Source: Cinclus cinclus (lineage: Eukaryota; Chordata; Aves; Passeriformes; Cinclidae). Taken from it: a DNA stretch of 64,000 nucleotides. Of this stretch, positions 34,973 to 48,000 are shown piece after piece; the first letter of the stretch is position 1, and each line of letters begins with the position of its first letter. The position numbers were made by a program, and so were the translations under genes. The stretch covers positions 19,440,258 to 19,504,257 of the forward strand of contig NC_085047.1 in assembly GCF_963662255.1 (NCBI RefSeq). The letters are read 5' to 3'. The notes beneath the pieces were generated by a model. It did not search any database, had not been told where the DNA came from, and was given only the letters and a program-made list of their open reading frames with translations.

Positions 34973-37900
34973 CTATCCAAAGGACACCAGAAGTCCCACA
35001 TGTCTCAGAAGACATGGTATGTAGAAAACACCCACATCTGGTACATCCCCTTAGCAGACTACACCCCTAAAATAAAGTAGCTATGCATATACAGCTGTCC
35101 CCTCCCAGTAGGCAGCACACTGGATTTAAAGCCTGATAGTATGGTTTCAGTGCCCAGGCTGCTGGTAGAAGACACTAAAGATATTTGGCTTGCTTACCTC
35201 TGTCACAGTTCCTGAATTTGGTTTATTTCCCTGGAAAATATTTTGAGATGCTCTGCAACTCTCAGCCTCCAGCTAATGCCAGGCATCAGTTTACCATTTG
35301 ACATGCCACATTAAACCTACAATAAGCATTACAGGGGTCACCAGGCTGAGTTGTTATTAATACCATCTCATTATTAGTGCTGAAATTATTGGCAGCTTCC
35401 CCATTTTTCACTAGTGCCTGTTTGCCTGTTCCTGCTATTGATGGGCAGAATGGATTAGACTATATAAGCTTTACATACAGCTCAAGTGATAACTCTCTTG
35501 CAGACAGAAATAAGAGTTTGATTTTCCCTTTTTTAGTAAAAAAAAAAAATATAAGTCTGAGCTTCATCAAACTATCTTATACTTTCACATTTATGATGTG
35601 AAGATGGAAGTTAATTATTGCTCCAGAGCAGTTAGAAGCTTCTTTCTAATATATCTGTTTTATAAAAGGTCCATTTTCTGGTGGCTTTTATTTAAAAAAA
35701 AAAAAACAAACCTAACACCTTAGAATGGTAAAAAGACAGAATACCAAGTGATTTCACTAAAACCTGCTTACAGATGAGTGTTCTTGACTTCTTAAGCAAG
35801 GACTGCAGAACTGCCTCACAATTTATTTTTATATGCTGAGGAAGCTGGTCAATGTTCTTTCAAACTTCACTATTCAGAGAGGTATGTTTTACAAGCTACT
35901 TATATTTTAATTAGAAACAGTCAGGAACATCCTGACTAAGTAACAGGATATTTTTCCCTCCCCCCCAAAAAAGATAAATTCAGACTTATTTTCTGTGAAG
36001 TTGCTGGATTCACTTCCTTCTCCCTCTTTGGTTTTTACCCCTACTCCCAGCTACAGAGCTTACATAAAAGAGCAATACACCAGAATATGTATTTTGCATT
36101 AAAATCTACCTTCTATTCAATGAGGTTTTACAAATTAAATTCTTTTCCTAATATCCCAGGCCTCTGTACCTTTAGTCTGCCTTGTAATACTAAGTGTCTT
36201 CATTATAATTCACAATATTTCCTTGTGAAAAGGCCAATTTGTGATCAGACAAGTGTCCATTAGCCTTCATTCAAAACTGCTGCCATAGCGATAATTTTTT
36301 TATTAGACCTGTAAAACCTGCTGTTTCTGGCCCTCCTATTCCTTCAGTCCAAGCAGACATCCTCTCTTCTGTTCTGTAACACACCCAGCGGTCATTAAAT
36401 TTCCATTTGAAAAGAATTAAAAAGGACTATAATTTTTATGCGATTAAATTGGACCAATTATTTCTTGAAGCCACAAGCATATAATTTCCTATAAGCACTG
36501 AAGAAAAATCAATATCCCAAGTTCATAAATTATTTATTACTCCATCAGGTTGCCATTTGTTAACATAACAGAAGGACACCATTCTGGACCTGAACAAGAA
36601 CTGCAGCTTTCATTAATATAGATAAAAAGGATGCACGCACAAAAAAACAGTGAACTTAACAGTCCAAATATCAGAAGTACTCCCAATTCCTATGCCCCTG
36701 CTCCCTGAAGACAGCTATTTCTCAATAAGAAATGCTGGGAAACACAGTGTCTCCATATTAATAAAACATTGCACATTGTTCATGTCAGAGGTGACATTTA
36801 ACTATTTTGGTGGGTTCTTGATAATTTTGAAATGAATTTCATGTACAACCTACAATTACAGTTAATGCTTATGGAACCAAGTTTCTGAATGCTGGAAGCA
36901 GCATACAGTGTAACTTCACAGTGTTTAAAGATAAATCCCACAATATTTCTGTACTTTTTTGTGTCGGTTTTCTTAATGCCATCAATGATATAGCAGCATA
37001 TACCATTTATATGTAAGGGGTTTTGTTGGTTAGTTGTTTTGATTTTTTTTTTACCTAGGATACTCAATGTAGGTTCTCAGCTTCCATCAGAGTCCACAGC
37101 ATTGTCACTGCTCAACGCTCATGTGGCTCTTTTCATCTTTACATTTAACAGCAATGAGTTTTTGCAACCACAATATACATTAACACCTATTTTCATTAAA
37201 GCAGAGGAAGAAGAAGCTGAAGTATTCAGAAAAATCAAGGGATTCATACAAGGCAAAGTACTCACTCTACAGTTTACATCCTGATGGGATATCGAACATG
37301 TCTTGAAAAAAGCATTTGAGGCCAGTTAGAGAAGAATCACACTGCCATCCATTATCCCAGGAGCAAAGGGGTATCATTTCCTCAACTGCAGTACTTGGCT
37401 GTGAAAGCACAACTGGGTCAAGATCTAGCAGGATCAGTTCCCCTTTCTGTCCTCCTGATATAGATAAATTGAACAACACATAGTTTATTCTGTATACACC
37501 TTTGTGATGTGACCTTGGAATAAGAGAACCTGTCTGAGTGGATATGAAAGTTGCCATGTTGCGTCCCAAATAAAGGAAGCTTGGATCAATGTTATTAGGT
37601 CAAACACTTGTTCTGTCAAAGTCTACTCTGACCAAAGTCAAAAGCAATTTTGCTCACACATTGCTGTACCTATGTGTCTCTGGCTGGATTCAGAGTTAAA
37701 AGCCAGCATGACCAGAAGAGATACAGTACTTTTAAGTTACAGGATTTTATTTAAAATACTGCTTCCTGAAGTGCAAAAATATATTTTGCATTAACCTAAA
37801 TGCATTCACCTCACTTCATCATCCCAAGCTGGGGAACACAAGTTGTAGAATGATGTGATCTACTGAATTTCGTGTTTACTTGTCATCCTTCAAAACTTTC

Positions 37901-38520
37901 CAGAGCCAACAATTCAAAAGGTACACATGATTTCAGATAATTTTCACTTTTCTTCTAAAACCAGTCAAGTAAAAAATTATGGACAGTTGCACCTCATACT
38001 ATAAAGTTCTTCAGTCAACTGAAAGGGGAAGTTTAGCACATTAATCTAAAACCAAATATTCAAAAGATTCTCAGTGTACAGATTTTTTGCTTTCCTGACA
38101 ACCATATCTATAACCACATTTTCTATTAATTCACTTTTGATCAAATTCAGAACAGTTCTCTGTTTCAGTAAAATTGGCAAAGGGATAGAGATTCAAGCAC
38201 TGATTTTTTTTTTCTTCAACATACTTTAAAACTCTTCAGGAGGCACCTTAGTCCTTATCTTGGTGAAGGCAGGGTCAGGGCTGTAAGACACTGGCAAGTC
38301 CAAGCACATGATTTCTTAACAAGGCAGAGAAAAGGAAGGAGAAAGGACTTCAGGGCTTTGTTTATTACAGAATGACTTCTACACCAAATTATACCCATCT
38401 GATAAATTGAAAACAAAGTGGAACCAGTTACCTAGATGTTCTTTTCCCTAACAACATGATATCAAGGTTGAGAATCATGACAAACAGATTAATTTTAGGA
38501 GCACACTTCAATTTCTGGAC

Positions 38521-38619
38521 ATAGGAAACATGGGAACTTATGAAAATATTTCCTGTATTTTGTTTCTCATAGGAAACATAGGAAAAACTAAAATATTTCC
38601 TATATTTTCATAGGAAATA
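38521..38619. repeat. duplicated hairpin-forming AT-rich module
   Basis: 'aaaatatttcct(g/a)tatttt' occurs at 38543-38561 and 38590-38608, and 'ataggaaa' occurs at 38521, 38570 and 38610. The second copy contains a perfect inverted repeat, 'tatttcctat' (38594-38603) and 'ataggaaata' (38610-38619), with a 6-base loop. Confidence 0.8.
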
Positions 38620-39288
38620 GTCTCTTACAATTCTTCAATACATAGAACAAAAGGTTTATCTAGTACAAGCTCAAGCAGTAGATTTTTTTTCCAGGGCTAA
38701 CTCTTCATTTTGCTTGGCACTGGGAACAGAGTGGAATTTACCAGCCATGACCAACTAATTCAGAAGCACAAGTTTGAGCCATGTCTGTACTGCCAAGCCA
38801 TACCAGCTCCAGTTGTGGAGCAATACAGCACAAAGCAATGCAGGAGCCTGAACCAACTGTTACAGACACAATGGGCAGTGCAGCAAGGGAGCAGAGATTT
38901 TCAGGGCACAGCACTAGCAAATATCAGCATTGTCCAACTAGGAATATATTTTGAGTTTTGTACACCAAGAAGTATGAGTCAACTTAGTGCAGCCAGAACG
39001 TAGATTGAAAGCTTAAGCAAGGATTTATGTACAAAGCCAAACCCTGTTGGACGGGATCAATTCAAACAGAGGAAAGAAAAAGAGCAAAAGCCTTTTAGGC
39101 AACACTTGGAGGATGACCTTCTGGGACCCTGCTGATTATTTACATGATTTCTTGCCAAGAAACAAGTGCTGCATTGCTCTCCAGCCAGCATTAATGATCC
39201 CTGCACATTGGCAAATTTACTTCCAGCCCCAGGCTTAGCTGCTAAATACGGTGACAAACTATTTTGAAAAATCTGGTTTGTACCACAT

Positions 39289-39331
39289 TAAAAAAAAAAT
39301 AAAAAGGTAAAAAAAAAAAATAAAAAAAAAA
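39289..39331. repeat. A-rich tract
   Basis: Runs of 9 to 12 A separated by single T or 'ggt'. Simple sequence. Confidence 0.9.
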
Positions 39332-39764
39332 TCAGTCCTTTTCAAATCTGAAAGTTTGTTTTAATTTCATTTTGAAGATACAGAACTGCAAGTAGTCTGC
39401 TTTTTGTAATAATCCTCAACTTTACCACTGAGCCTGCTGGCTTAGAGATGGATATAAGCTAAAATCTCTTAAATATACTCTGATCCAGCAAAGCAGGTCA
39501 GCACAACTATAAAGCAATGGATGACACAAAACTTAATTATACCAATCATTCCAAGCAAAGAAGGAGCCTCTAGGGGCTTAATCCAGGGTTGAAGACTTTT
39601 TTTATTTTGTTTTTATTTTTGCCATCCTTAGTCTCACTCCAAAACTTTTGATTCCCACACAGGTAGATTAAGACTCAGCACATCTTGACATGGATTTTTA
39701 GGGGGTTCATAAATAATGGATAAATAAAACAAGTTTTGTCCTGGTCCTTACCCAGGTTCATTTT

Positions 39765-41000
39765 CAGCTTGTCTTTATAAGAGAGGTGCTCCATCTCTTT
39801 GATAATCTTTGTGGCCCTCCTCTGGACCCTTTCTAACAAGTCCTTCTCTTTCCTGCTCTGGGAACCCTAGAGCTGAATAGCTTAGCAACATCAGCCTTCA
39901 GTGTCCTGAAGGGATGCAAGTCATTAGGTTTCGTAGACTTGTGGCTATTCAGCTTCACCAAATGGTTCCAAACCTGCTCTTCATTTATAGTATGAGGGAC
40001 TTCATCCTCCTCCCACCTGCTCAGAGGATCAGAGACTTGAGGAAAGTCTGACTTCCAGTGAAGACTGAGAAAAAGAACTTCCTGAGTATCACAGCCTTCT
40101 ATATCTCATACCAGTCTTCTTGCTTACTGTGGGGGAGGCAAGAGTGGAGGGGTACACTCTCCTTGGCCTTTTTTTCTGACCTGTGTATTTACAGAATCTC
40201 TTCTTGTTATTCTCCACATCCCTTGCCAAGTCCTGTTTCAGTTTTGCCTTTGCTTTCCTGACTCTCTCCCTACAATTCAAACTATATCCCTGTACTCTCC
40301 CTAGGTCGCCTGTCCCTGCTTCTGCTGGGCTCTGCATTTCCTCTTACCTGTTCAGTCTGAGAGTCAGATCCTTGCTCACTCATCTCAGTTTCCAGCCTAC
40401 TTTGCTTGATTTCCTACACACTGGGATAGAGTCTTTGACTCTCAGAAAAGTGCCTTAAAGAGACATCAGTTCTACTCAGGACCTCTGTCCTTAGGGACAG
40501 CTACCCAAGAGATGTTATTCACCTCACCCCTAAATAGCTGGAATTTCACCCTTTCAGTGTTCAGGATCTTGACTAAAGATCACAAACTCAATTAGGGCAA
40601 GGTTGTTACAGTCCAGTCTGCCACCAATCTTAACTCTTTTAATGAGCTCATCAGCATTGGTAAGCACCAGATCCAGAAACTACTAATTTCTGGTTGTTTT
40701 GGCTGGTGCCACGACCTAGAAGCTGTCCTCGACACATTACAGGAGTCCCATGGGATGCTTGGAGCTAGCTGCATTGCTTTCCCAGGAGAATTCAGGTTGG
40801 TTTAGTTGGCGCTCTCAGCCTCCAGGAGGCCCATTTTGGTATAGGCATTTACCCAGGGAATCTGTGTCCTTTCTGTGTGGATTTCAGCCTCAGCCAGGCA
40901 GTTTTGATGGGTAGACACCATTTTTGTTGCAAAAAATAGGCTGCTTCTTGTTGACCCTCAAGAGGATGGAGTGACGCCTCATCTGAGCACTTTCTCACTA
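39765..41000 (-). mobile_element. decayed CR1 LINE ORF2, internally deleted
   Basis: Near 39805-39845, 'tctttgtggccctcctctgg' and 'accctttctaac' are the reverse complement of the distal reverse-transcriptase region. From about 39925 the sequence jumps to the linker upstream of the reverse transcriptase: 'acttgtggctattcagcttc', 'aacctgctcttcatttatag', 'cagaatctcttcttgttatt', and 'gccaatgctgatgagctcat'-type sequence on the minus strand near 40645. It continues to 'gcattgctttcccaggagaa' near 40771 and 'gggtagacacc' near 40909, in the endonuclease part. Both parts are on the minus strand and in the right relative order, so either one copy lost about a kilobase inside or two copies abut. The frame is broken throughout, and the right edge is vague. 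Confidence 0.78.
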
Positions 41001-44000
41001 GCAAACATGCAAACTAATACACTACATCCTGTTGACCATTCTCTGTGTATCCTGCTCACTTTGCTGATGGTAGTAAAGTAATGAGCAGGAAGACAAAGTA
41101 GATTACAGAATTGAAATTAAAGAGAGCAAATTATTTGAAGCAAAAAGATGGGTGTGAACTGGACACCTGCTGCTTTTTTCTTCCAGCTGAAATTAATGAA
41201 ATGTAGTATCAAACAGGAATAAGATAAAATTAGCCCCCCTTTCCTCCAGATAACAGTAACTAGTCTCTCTACACTGCAGATATGTTATTTGGGTGTTGTT
41301 TTATTATTTGAAAAGATTTAAGCGATTTGAGGAAGAGAGGTAATTTTAAGACTACCCAGTAACTAGCAGGATCCTGCAGGGACAACACTAAAATTTATTT
41401 TTAAAGTGTTTACACCCCCCTCCCCCCCCCCCATTGCCTACATTTTACAAAAATTTTATCCATAAGCTGAGTTTTATTACAAGGGAAAAAAACCAAACCA
41501 AGACTGCTTATTAACAATAATTCATGCACTGCAACTCAGTGATTTGCTATTCACATTTATGTTCATGCCAGGCATCCTGGGTAGTGACTGAAAACCTCAA
41601 ATCTTGGAAGTTTTAATAGAACTCTATTCAAAATATTTTTATTCCCCAGCTGGGAATGGAAATATAAAGAGGGAGAGTAATATTTAAACCCTGTCGCACA
41701 GTTTGGATGACCTAAGCAAACTGCATCATGAAGAGCTAGTGTGTGCTAAACCTTACTCCATGTGGTAAGGACTTCTAGCTAAATTTATCCAAATAAAAGG
41801 CACCAAAAAGTGACCATCAACATATTCCAGCCACAATGAGAAACAAACACTTGAAGACATTATGCAAACCAATCAAACCTTGTGTTTACCTTAGCGCTTG
41901 GAAAGATTAGAAACACGCACATGCAATTCAGTATCCCTGAAAAATCCTTACAGGAATATTAAATCACAAAAGAACACCTCTAGAGCAGGGCTTCTGTAGG
42001 GTTTGACATCACCAGGGATAACCAAGAGACACTGGCAGAAGTGGCACCTTTATCCAACCTAACATGCTAGAGTTGATGTGGTCATAAGGATTTTGATAAC
42101 CCAGGTGCTCATATTTAGTCAAAGCTTGTTCCCACAACAATAGATGCATCTTGGCAGTTTCTCCCACAGGGAGAAAATTTGGGGCTGACTAACCACCTCT
42201 GATGACACAGGCTTGCACAAAAAAATTGAGTCAAACTTACTAAAAATTAAAGATAATACAGTAAGAGGATAAGGCTATGCTGAGGATTCATCATCAGTTT
42301 CCTGCATTCTCTTACTTAAGTAATTTGCTGTGCCTCATTCAATTTCCAAGAACATAAGAATGAACAAATACTAGAAGCTACTTAGATATCACAAGAGGTC
42401 AGGTAGCTACAAAGCTTAAAACGGCATTGGAGATAAGTATCAGAGGATTTTGAAGCAGTAGGGTCAACTACATAATTTCCATCTAAACCCACACTGGAAA
42501 CACCTTGTTCCTAGAAATATATAGCCAAAACCACTTGAACTTTTGTGTGCTGGAATACGTCTCACTGTTTCTCTGGTTGCCTTCTCTAAAAGAGACAGGT
42601 TTTGCTTTAAAAGCCATCAGAAAACAAGATCAACCAACACACCCACTTTCTCAAGTTTATAAAAACAAAAATTCTCAAAAATTATAACTCAATGACTGAC
42701 ACCTAAAGGCTCTTACAAAAAACATTATTTTTAACAAGTAGAACTGGCAGCTTTTAAAAGCTAGTTTTATCACAGCAACATCCCTGTTAAAAATGGAGCA
42801 CAAAAAGAGACATATTTTGACATTCACAACAATATACAGGAAGTAAAGGAAGAATAAAGAAGCCAAATTAAAAAAAAAAAAAAAAAATCAAACAGTTGAA
42901 ATTGAAATCTTCTAACAGGAAATGTGGATAAAGCCACAAGATCAGTGAAGTGAGAATTGCCAAGCAATTCCTCTCAGGGAATCAAGTGACTGATTGATCA
43001 CAGGTATTTTAATCTACTCTATTTTAGTTACAATTCAATCAAATGTATCAAAGCGGAAAAGCAAGCATCTTGAAGGAAGCAATCTATATGAGCATAATAG
43101 ATGAGGATAATTTTTATAAAAATTAAATCAAGGTAGCAGTGCCTGTGGGCTTGATTTAATAGCAGAGGGAGAAGAGTGGCCATTTTCTGTAAGAGAACTT
43201 TGATGTGCTTGCAGAAGAACTCGTGTTTTTAAAATTATCATGTGCATCATGAAAAGGGCAACAGCTGCACAGCAGTAACTTGACATGCAAATTCCTGCCT
43301 TTATTCAGTCCACGTATGCACATGCTGATAAGAGATTTAAGCAGAAAAATATTCATTTTGCGTCATCATATGTAGAAGGCATATAGTTGTTTGCTCTGAA
43401 AAAAAGCTGCTTAATACCAGGAAAAATGCTATTTCACAAGCAAGCATCAAAACATTTAGATTTTCATTGCTGTTTTAACCTTATGAATAGGAATACACTG
43501 ATGGGTATGTGCTGACCATAAACTGATGGGCAGGTTGAGAGCAAAATTTCTGAAAAGCCATAATATACACAAATGCAGGAAGGAGCAGCTAGTTTAAATA
43601 TTTCATCTTAAAGAAAGAAATCAAAACAAAATTATTTTCCCCACAGAAATAAGATTTGATTAGATGTGGTTCATAAGACATCAGCTGCACATTTGCCTAT
43701 CTGCTTTCACTGCTTAACACTGGCTGTGCCAACAATAGAAGATGCTCACATCTCCCTGGGTAGATTTGTCCCGGTTGTTCATTACAGGTTCTGGTTTTTT
43801 CTCATTGACTCTTCCCTGTGCTGTAGCTACAAACCTGCACCTCTTTTTAGGGCAATACAGAAAGTGGGAATCGTGAGCTAAGGCACATCTTTAGTGGGTT
43901 TCCCTCAAATGCACCAGGACCAAGACCAAAAAGGTTCTGGTAACAAAATAAAAACCCAGATTTTGTCTGAGGTAACTGATAATCCTGTCCTTCTCTGAAT

Positions 44001-45000
44001 CCTACTAGCCATATCCCTGGTAAAAACTGTCATCAGCTTTCTTCCTCTACTCTGATTCTGCTCTGATTTCTCCTACATTTTCCTAAGCCCTCACATTCAC
44101 AACTTTTATTGGGATTTCTTCTTCTGTAAAACTTTTTCAAGCCATTATAGCCCCCCATGCAGTAGTAAGTATATCAATATCAAAGATTTGAGAGGTCTGG
44201 CTAAGAAGTTTAACTAAAACCTGTGATTTTTTTCCAACCCCCCCACCGGTGAGCTGAAATAATAAAAGTGTGCAGCTCTCGCACCCACCACCAACAGCCA
44301 CCTGTTCATATTGTCACCTTATTGTTTGATTCCTTATTAGAACTGTGGCAGCTAGCAAGCTACTTGAAGAGCCTACCCCCTAGCAGAGAAGAACACCTGG
44401 CTTTGTTAACACTGAAATTGTTTTTCTTCATCTCTTCCCTTTTTTTTCCTGGATGAACACATGGATTGGTTCTCTGCAAACACTTGGTACAGAACAGGGG
44501 AGCTGTTCTAGTCAGGGGAAATGAGGGGACACAGTGTTAGCACTACAATCTGCACTTGCAGTACTGAGGAAATTAAATACCCAGGTCCCAACACCCATAA
44601 AGCATCCTCCTCCTGAAATTGCAGTAGATCCCAGCCACAATATTCTGTGCCCTCAAGTTCCAAGTCATCTCTAAGGAAAACCAATCATCAGAAGGACAGT
44701 CACAAGTAATCCCCTCATCTAGGGGACTGAAAAAGCATGAAAGATGAAATTAAAAAATTTTCTTAGATAAAGCTAAATGTGGCTCCAAAAACTTCCCTCA
44801 TATTAGATGTATGAATTACTATGACATGCCATTATTCTAAGCAGAAGGAGAAATTTTAAAGAGAAAATGGCAAGATTTCACAAAAACATAAAGCCATAAG
44901 TCTACATGAAAGAAAACCCATTAGGTAGTGAGTATCACAAACACACAGCTGAAGGAAAGATACCTGTTGGGGAGGGGGAGGGCATTTCTGCTTTTAAATC
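41001..45000. other. unique non-coding DNA, no gene seen
   Basis: No supported exon. It contains a C6-T-C11 run (41415-41432) and an A18 run (42870-42887). A stretch near 43200-43345 carries a perfect octamer ATGCAAAT at 43285-43292 and a GATAAG motif and looks regulatory. Confidence 0.55.
41415..41432. repeat. C-run, G-quadruplex-capable on the minus strand
   Basis: Six C, one T and eleven C. The minus strand offers long G runs that could fold as a quadruplex, and such runs often vary in length. Confidence 0.8.
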
Positions 45001-48000
45001 AACAGGTTGATGATATATCTACTAATCTGTGAATTCTCCAAGTAGAGTTGGGACTAACCTGTAAAGGTGCGACGCATGTATGCTTAGGATGAGCTAAGAG
45101 GGTGAATGCCATATCAGTGTAAAAGCAAGACAGCTGCTGATAGCTCCTGACAGCAGCATTTAACGTGGCAAACACTGGGACAGGGAACACAGAGGCCAAG
45201 AGGAGGAAACTGAACACGTTTGCTGCTAGATAGAGATATCCCCAAAAGATACACTGATCTTATATGAACAAAGATCCAAATATTCTAATTTTATTATTCC
45301 AGGTTCTTCTGGACTCCTAAGCCAAAGCTTAATCAGTTAAAAAGACTTCTTAAGAAAAAATACACCATGAAGTCACATTGCAACGTGCTCAAAGACTGAG
45401 GTACGCAGAAGCAAAACAGGCAATTGAATGAACTGCAAAACCAGTGTTGCAATTACCAGTAGTGGACACGAAAGATGTGTCTCACAAATCCAAAGCAAAA
45501 CATTGCCTGGATGGACAAGTAATAATAATTAAAAATCAGGACTGCATGCATACACAAAGCTATCTTACTACCTATCCCCTCAACCTTTACAGCCAACCAC
45601 TTTTCTGGTCCAGTACATAAACTTGCACCTGATTACCAGAGACTGTTTGGGTGACTGCAGGATGGAAAAGATTATTACCAACACCACAGCTACCACTTCT
45701 TCACTTTTGTGACTCATCCCATCTTTTTCACAGCACCTGCAGTGCTGCACACTAGAATGCACAGTAACAGTTATTTTGAATTTATTCCTCAAACAAAAAC
45801 CAAAGGTCTAAGCAGATCCCACTACTGCCAGTACAGTATCAGAGAACAACTCTAATCAGTTATTTATCAAGGCCTGATTTTTTTCAAAATTTATTATTCT
45901 AGAGGATTTTGTCCAATTCTATGAAAAAGTTAAAGCAATTAAAAAAAAAAAAGAAAGGAAGTTTAACAGAGACTGAAAACACAAAGGAAGTCATAGATAC
46001 ACACCAGTTTCCTAAATTAAATTTAGCAGCTTTGAAAGATCCTCAATACACAGCCCTGCAGAAGGAAGGCCTTCATCTATAAAAGATGCCAAGCATATAT
46101 ATTAGAAGTGCATTCTGAGCTGTATGAATAAGTCATAAATAATGTAAGACATTGAATGCCTCCCCACCTCCTGCCAGAATGGAGCAGGAACAGCTCATGA
46201 TTTTCAGATAGATTGTTATTCAGAAATTATCTATGAAATCATTGCCACGAATTGCTATTTGCTTATACCTTCTGCCTGAATAGATAGTTGCTCTTATTAG
46301 CTGTTGAAAATTCCAGCTGTTTTGATTGGGTTGCAGCTCACATAGCACATCTCTCCTCCCTGAGCATGGGCATTTACTGGGAACTCACAAAACTACCTGT
46401 TTTAATCTGAACCCTGAGTCAATTTTTTGTTTTCTGAGAGCCTGGTAGAACATTTCCTTGCAAGCAGCAAGCATTCACAGCACTGGTACTAGCTGTGCAG
46501 CCAGGTAGACAAAGCTCTGAACACCAAGACGTGGGCAATAGATCTTCATCAGGTGATTGCCTCTCACTCCTCAGGTGCCAACTGCATCAGAGCTTCTGTC
46601 TTTAAGAGCCACTAGAGCAGGTGACAGTCCTGTCAGATATTAAACTCATTTATTATTAAACTCATGTAATAGTTACAAAGCTGAAAGCATATATGGAGCT
46701 TCCATGCCATACTTATCTCTGATCTTCAATACAGTTCCTCTGTCCACCTTCGAGACACTCCTGTCCTAGCATGAATGAAAAACATAGATAAAAGACTAAC
46801 ATAAAAGCTGCAGAGCTGGACAGTCCAGAGGATACTCCACATGAGTATTTCCAACACAGCCATGCAACAGCTTTTAGTATGCTCTTTGCACAAGTGTGTC
46901 TTTTTCTCAGTATTTGAATTTTTAAATTTCCACCATTTTAGTCAGATATTTACTTTGCTCATTTACACTAAAGGCATTTGTCAAACATATGGTCTTGAAT
47001 TTCTTCAAGGTTTATCTCCAGATGTAATGTCTTCACTCTGCTGTCAGTATTCCAAAGGAAGCCTTTGAAATTGGCTCTCTTTCAGGATCCTAGTTTAGAA
47101 GAGCCCTTGATTTCTGTTTTAGAAACTTGAGGAGAGACAAGGCAGACATTTGGTGGTTGGCTTTGGGAATTTTTTTTTTCCTTGTTTGGGAAATACTCCC
47201 CCTTATGACAGACTTTGTTAGACTCTTAGAACACAAAGAAAACTACTGAGCTGAAATATGGTGTTTGTATTCAAATCAGTCACTCTTGCAATGGGAATCC
47301 CACATAGCTACCCCTAGAATAAGCAAAAAACGGAGGAAACACTTCTATCATTAAAAAAATCATCTTTTTAAAAGCCAAAATATTTCAAAGGAATGTATTT
47401 TATATGGATAAAGTGGAAATCTGAGAGCATTAAAATACTTAGGATTTATTTTTATGTGAAAAAAATTGCCAATTTCACTGGGTTTTTCTTCAACAATTTG
47501 AGGTACAAACAAAAAAATTTACAGAACATAAAAGTAAAAAAAAATCATTACTTCATTTCAGCTCCAAAATAAATGCTTTTATGATCTCATAAGTTTGGAA
47601 GAATGGGTTTCCTTATATGTTTTGAAGTCCAAGTTGGCTTTCCTACAAAACAAACCCAAAAAGCTAAAAATTCCTGACTTATCTTGGGTCCAGCAATCAA
47701 TCTGGATGACAAGCCTGCTAAAAGCATCAGTACACTGGTATTTTTATTTGCATCCCCCTACCCACAAAGATCCAAGAAAAACGCACAACAAAATGATAAT
47801 CAACCCAGAGAGAAGCCTGGAGTCCAATATTTAGCTGTAGACAACATACACTTTGCATCCTGGTTCCAAACAGGCTTCCCCATGAAGCCTGAGCATCAGG
47901 TTCATCCCCATTAAAGTGTCACAGCAATTTTGGGATGAATGTGAAGCAGCTAAGTCATCCAAGACCAAATTTTAAAGGTCAAATGCCTGTTGTAGAAATA

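Larger units (their letters stand above)
34973..39764. other. unique non-coding DNA, no gene seen
   Basis: No supported exon. Frames 37267-37569 minus (100 codons) and 38710-39003 plus (97 codons) have no family resemblance. The stretch 36230-36500 is rich in homeodomain-type ATTA/TAAT motifs. A duplicated palindromic module lies at 38521-38619 and an A-rich tract at 39289-39331. Confidence 0.55.
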
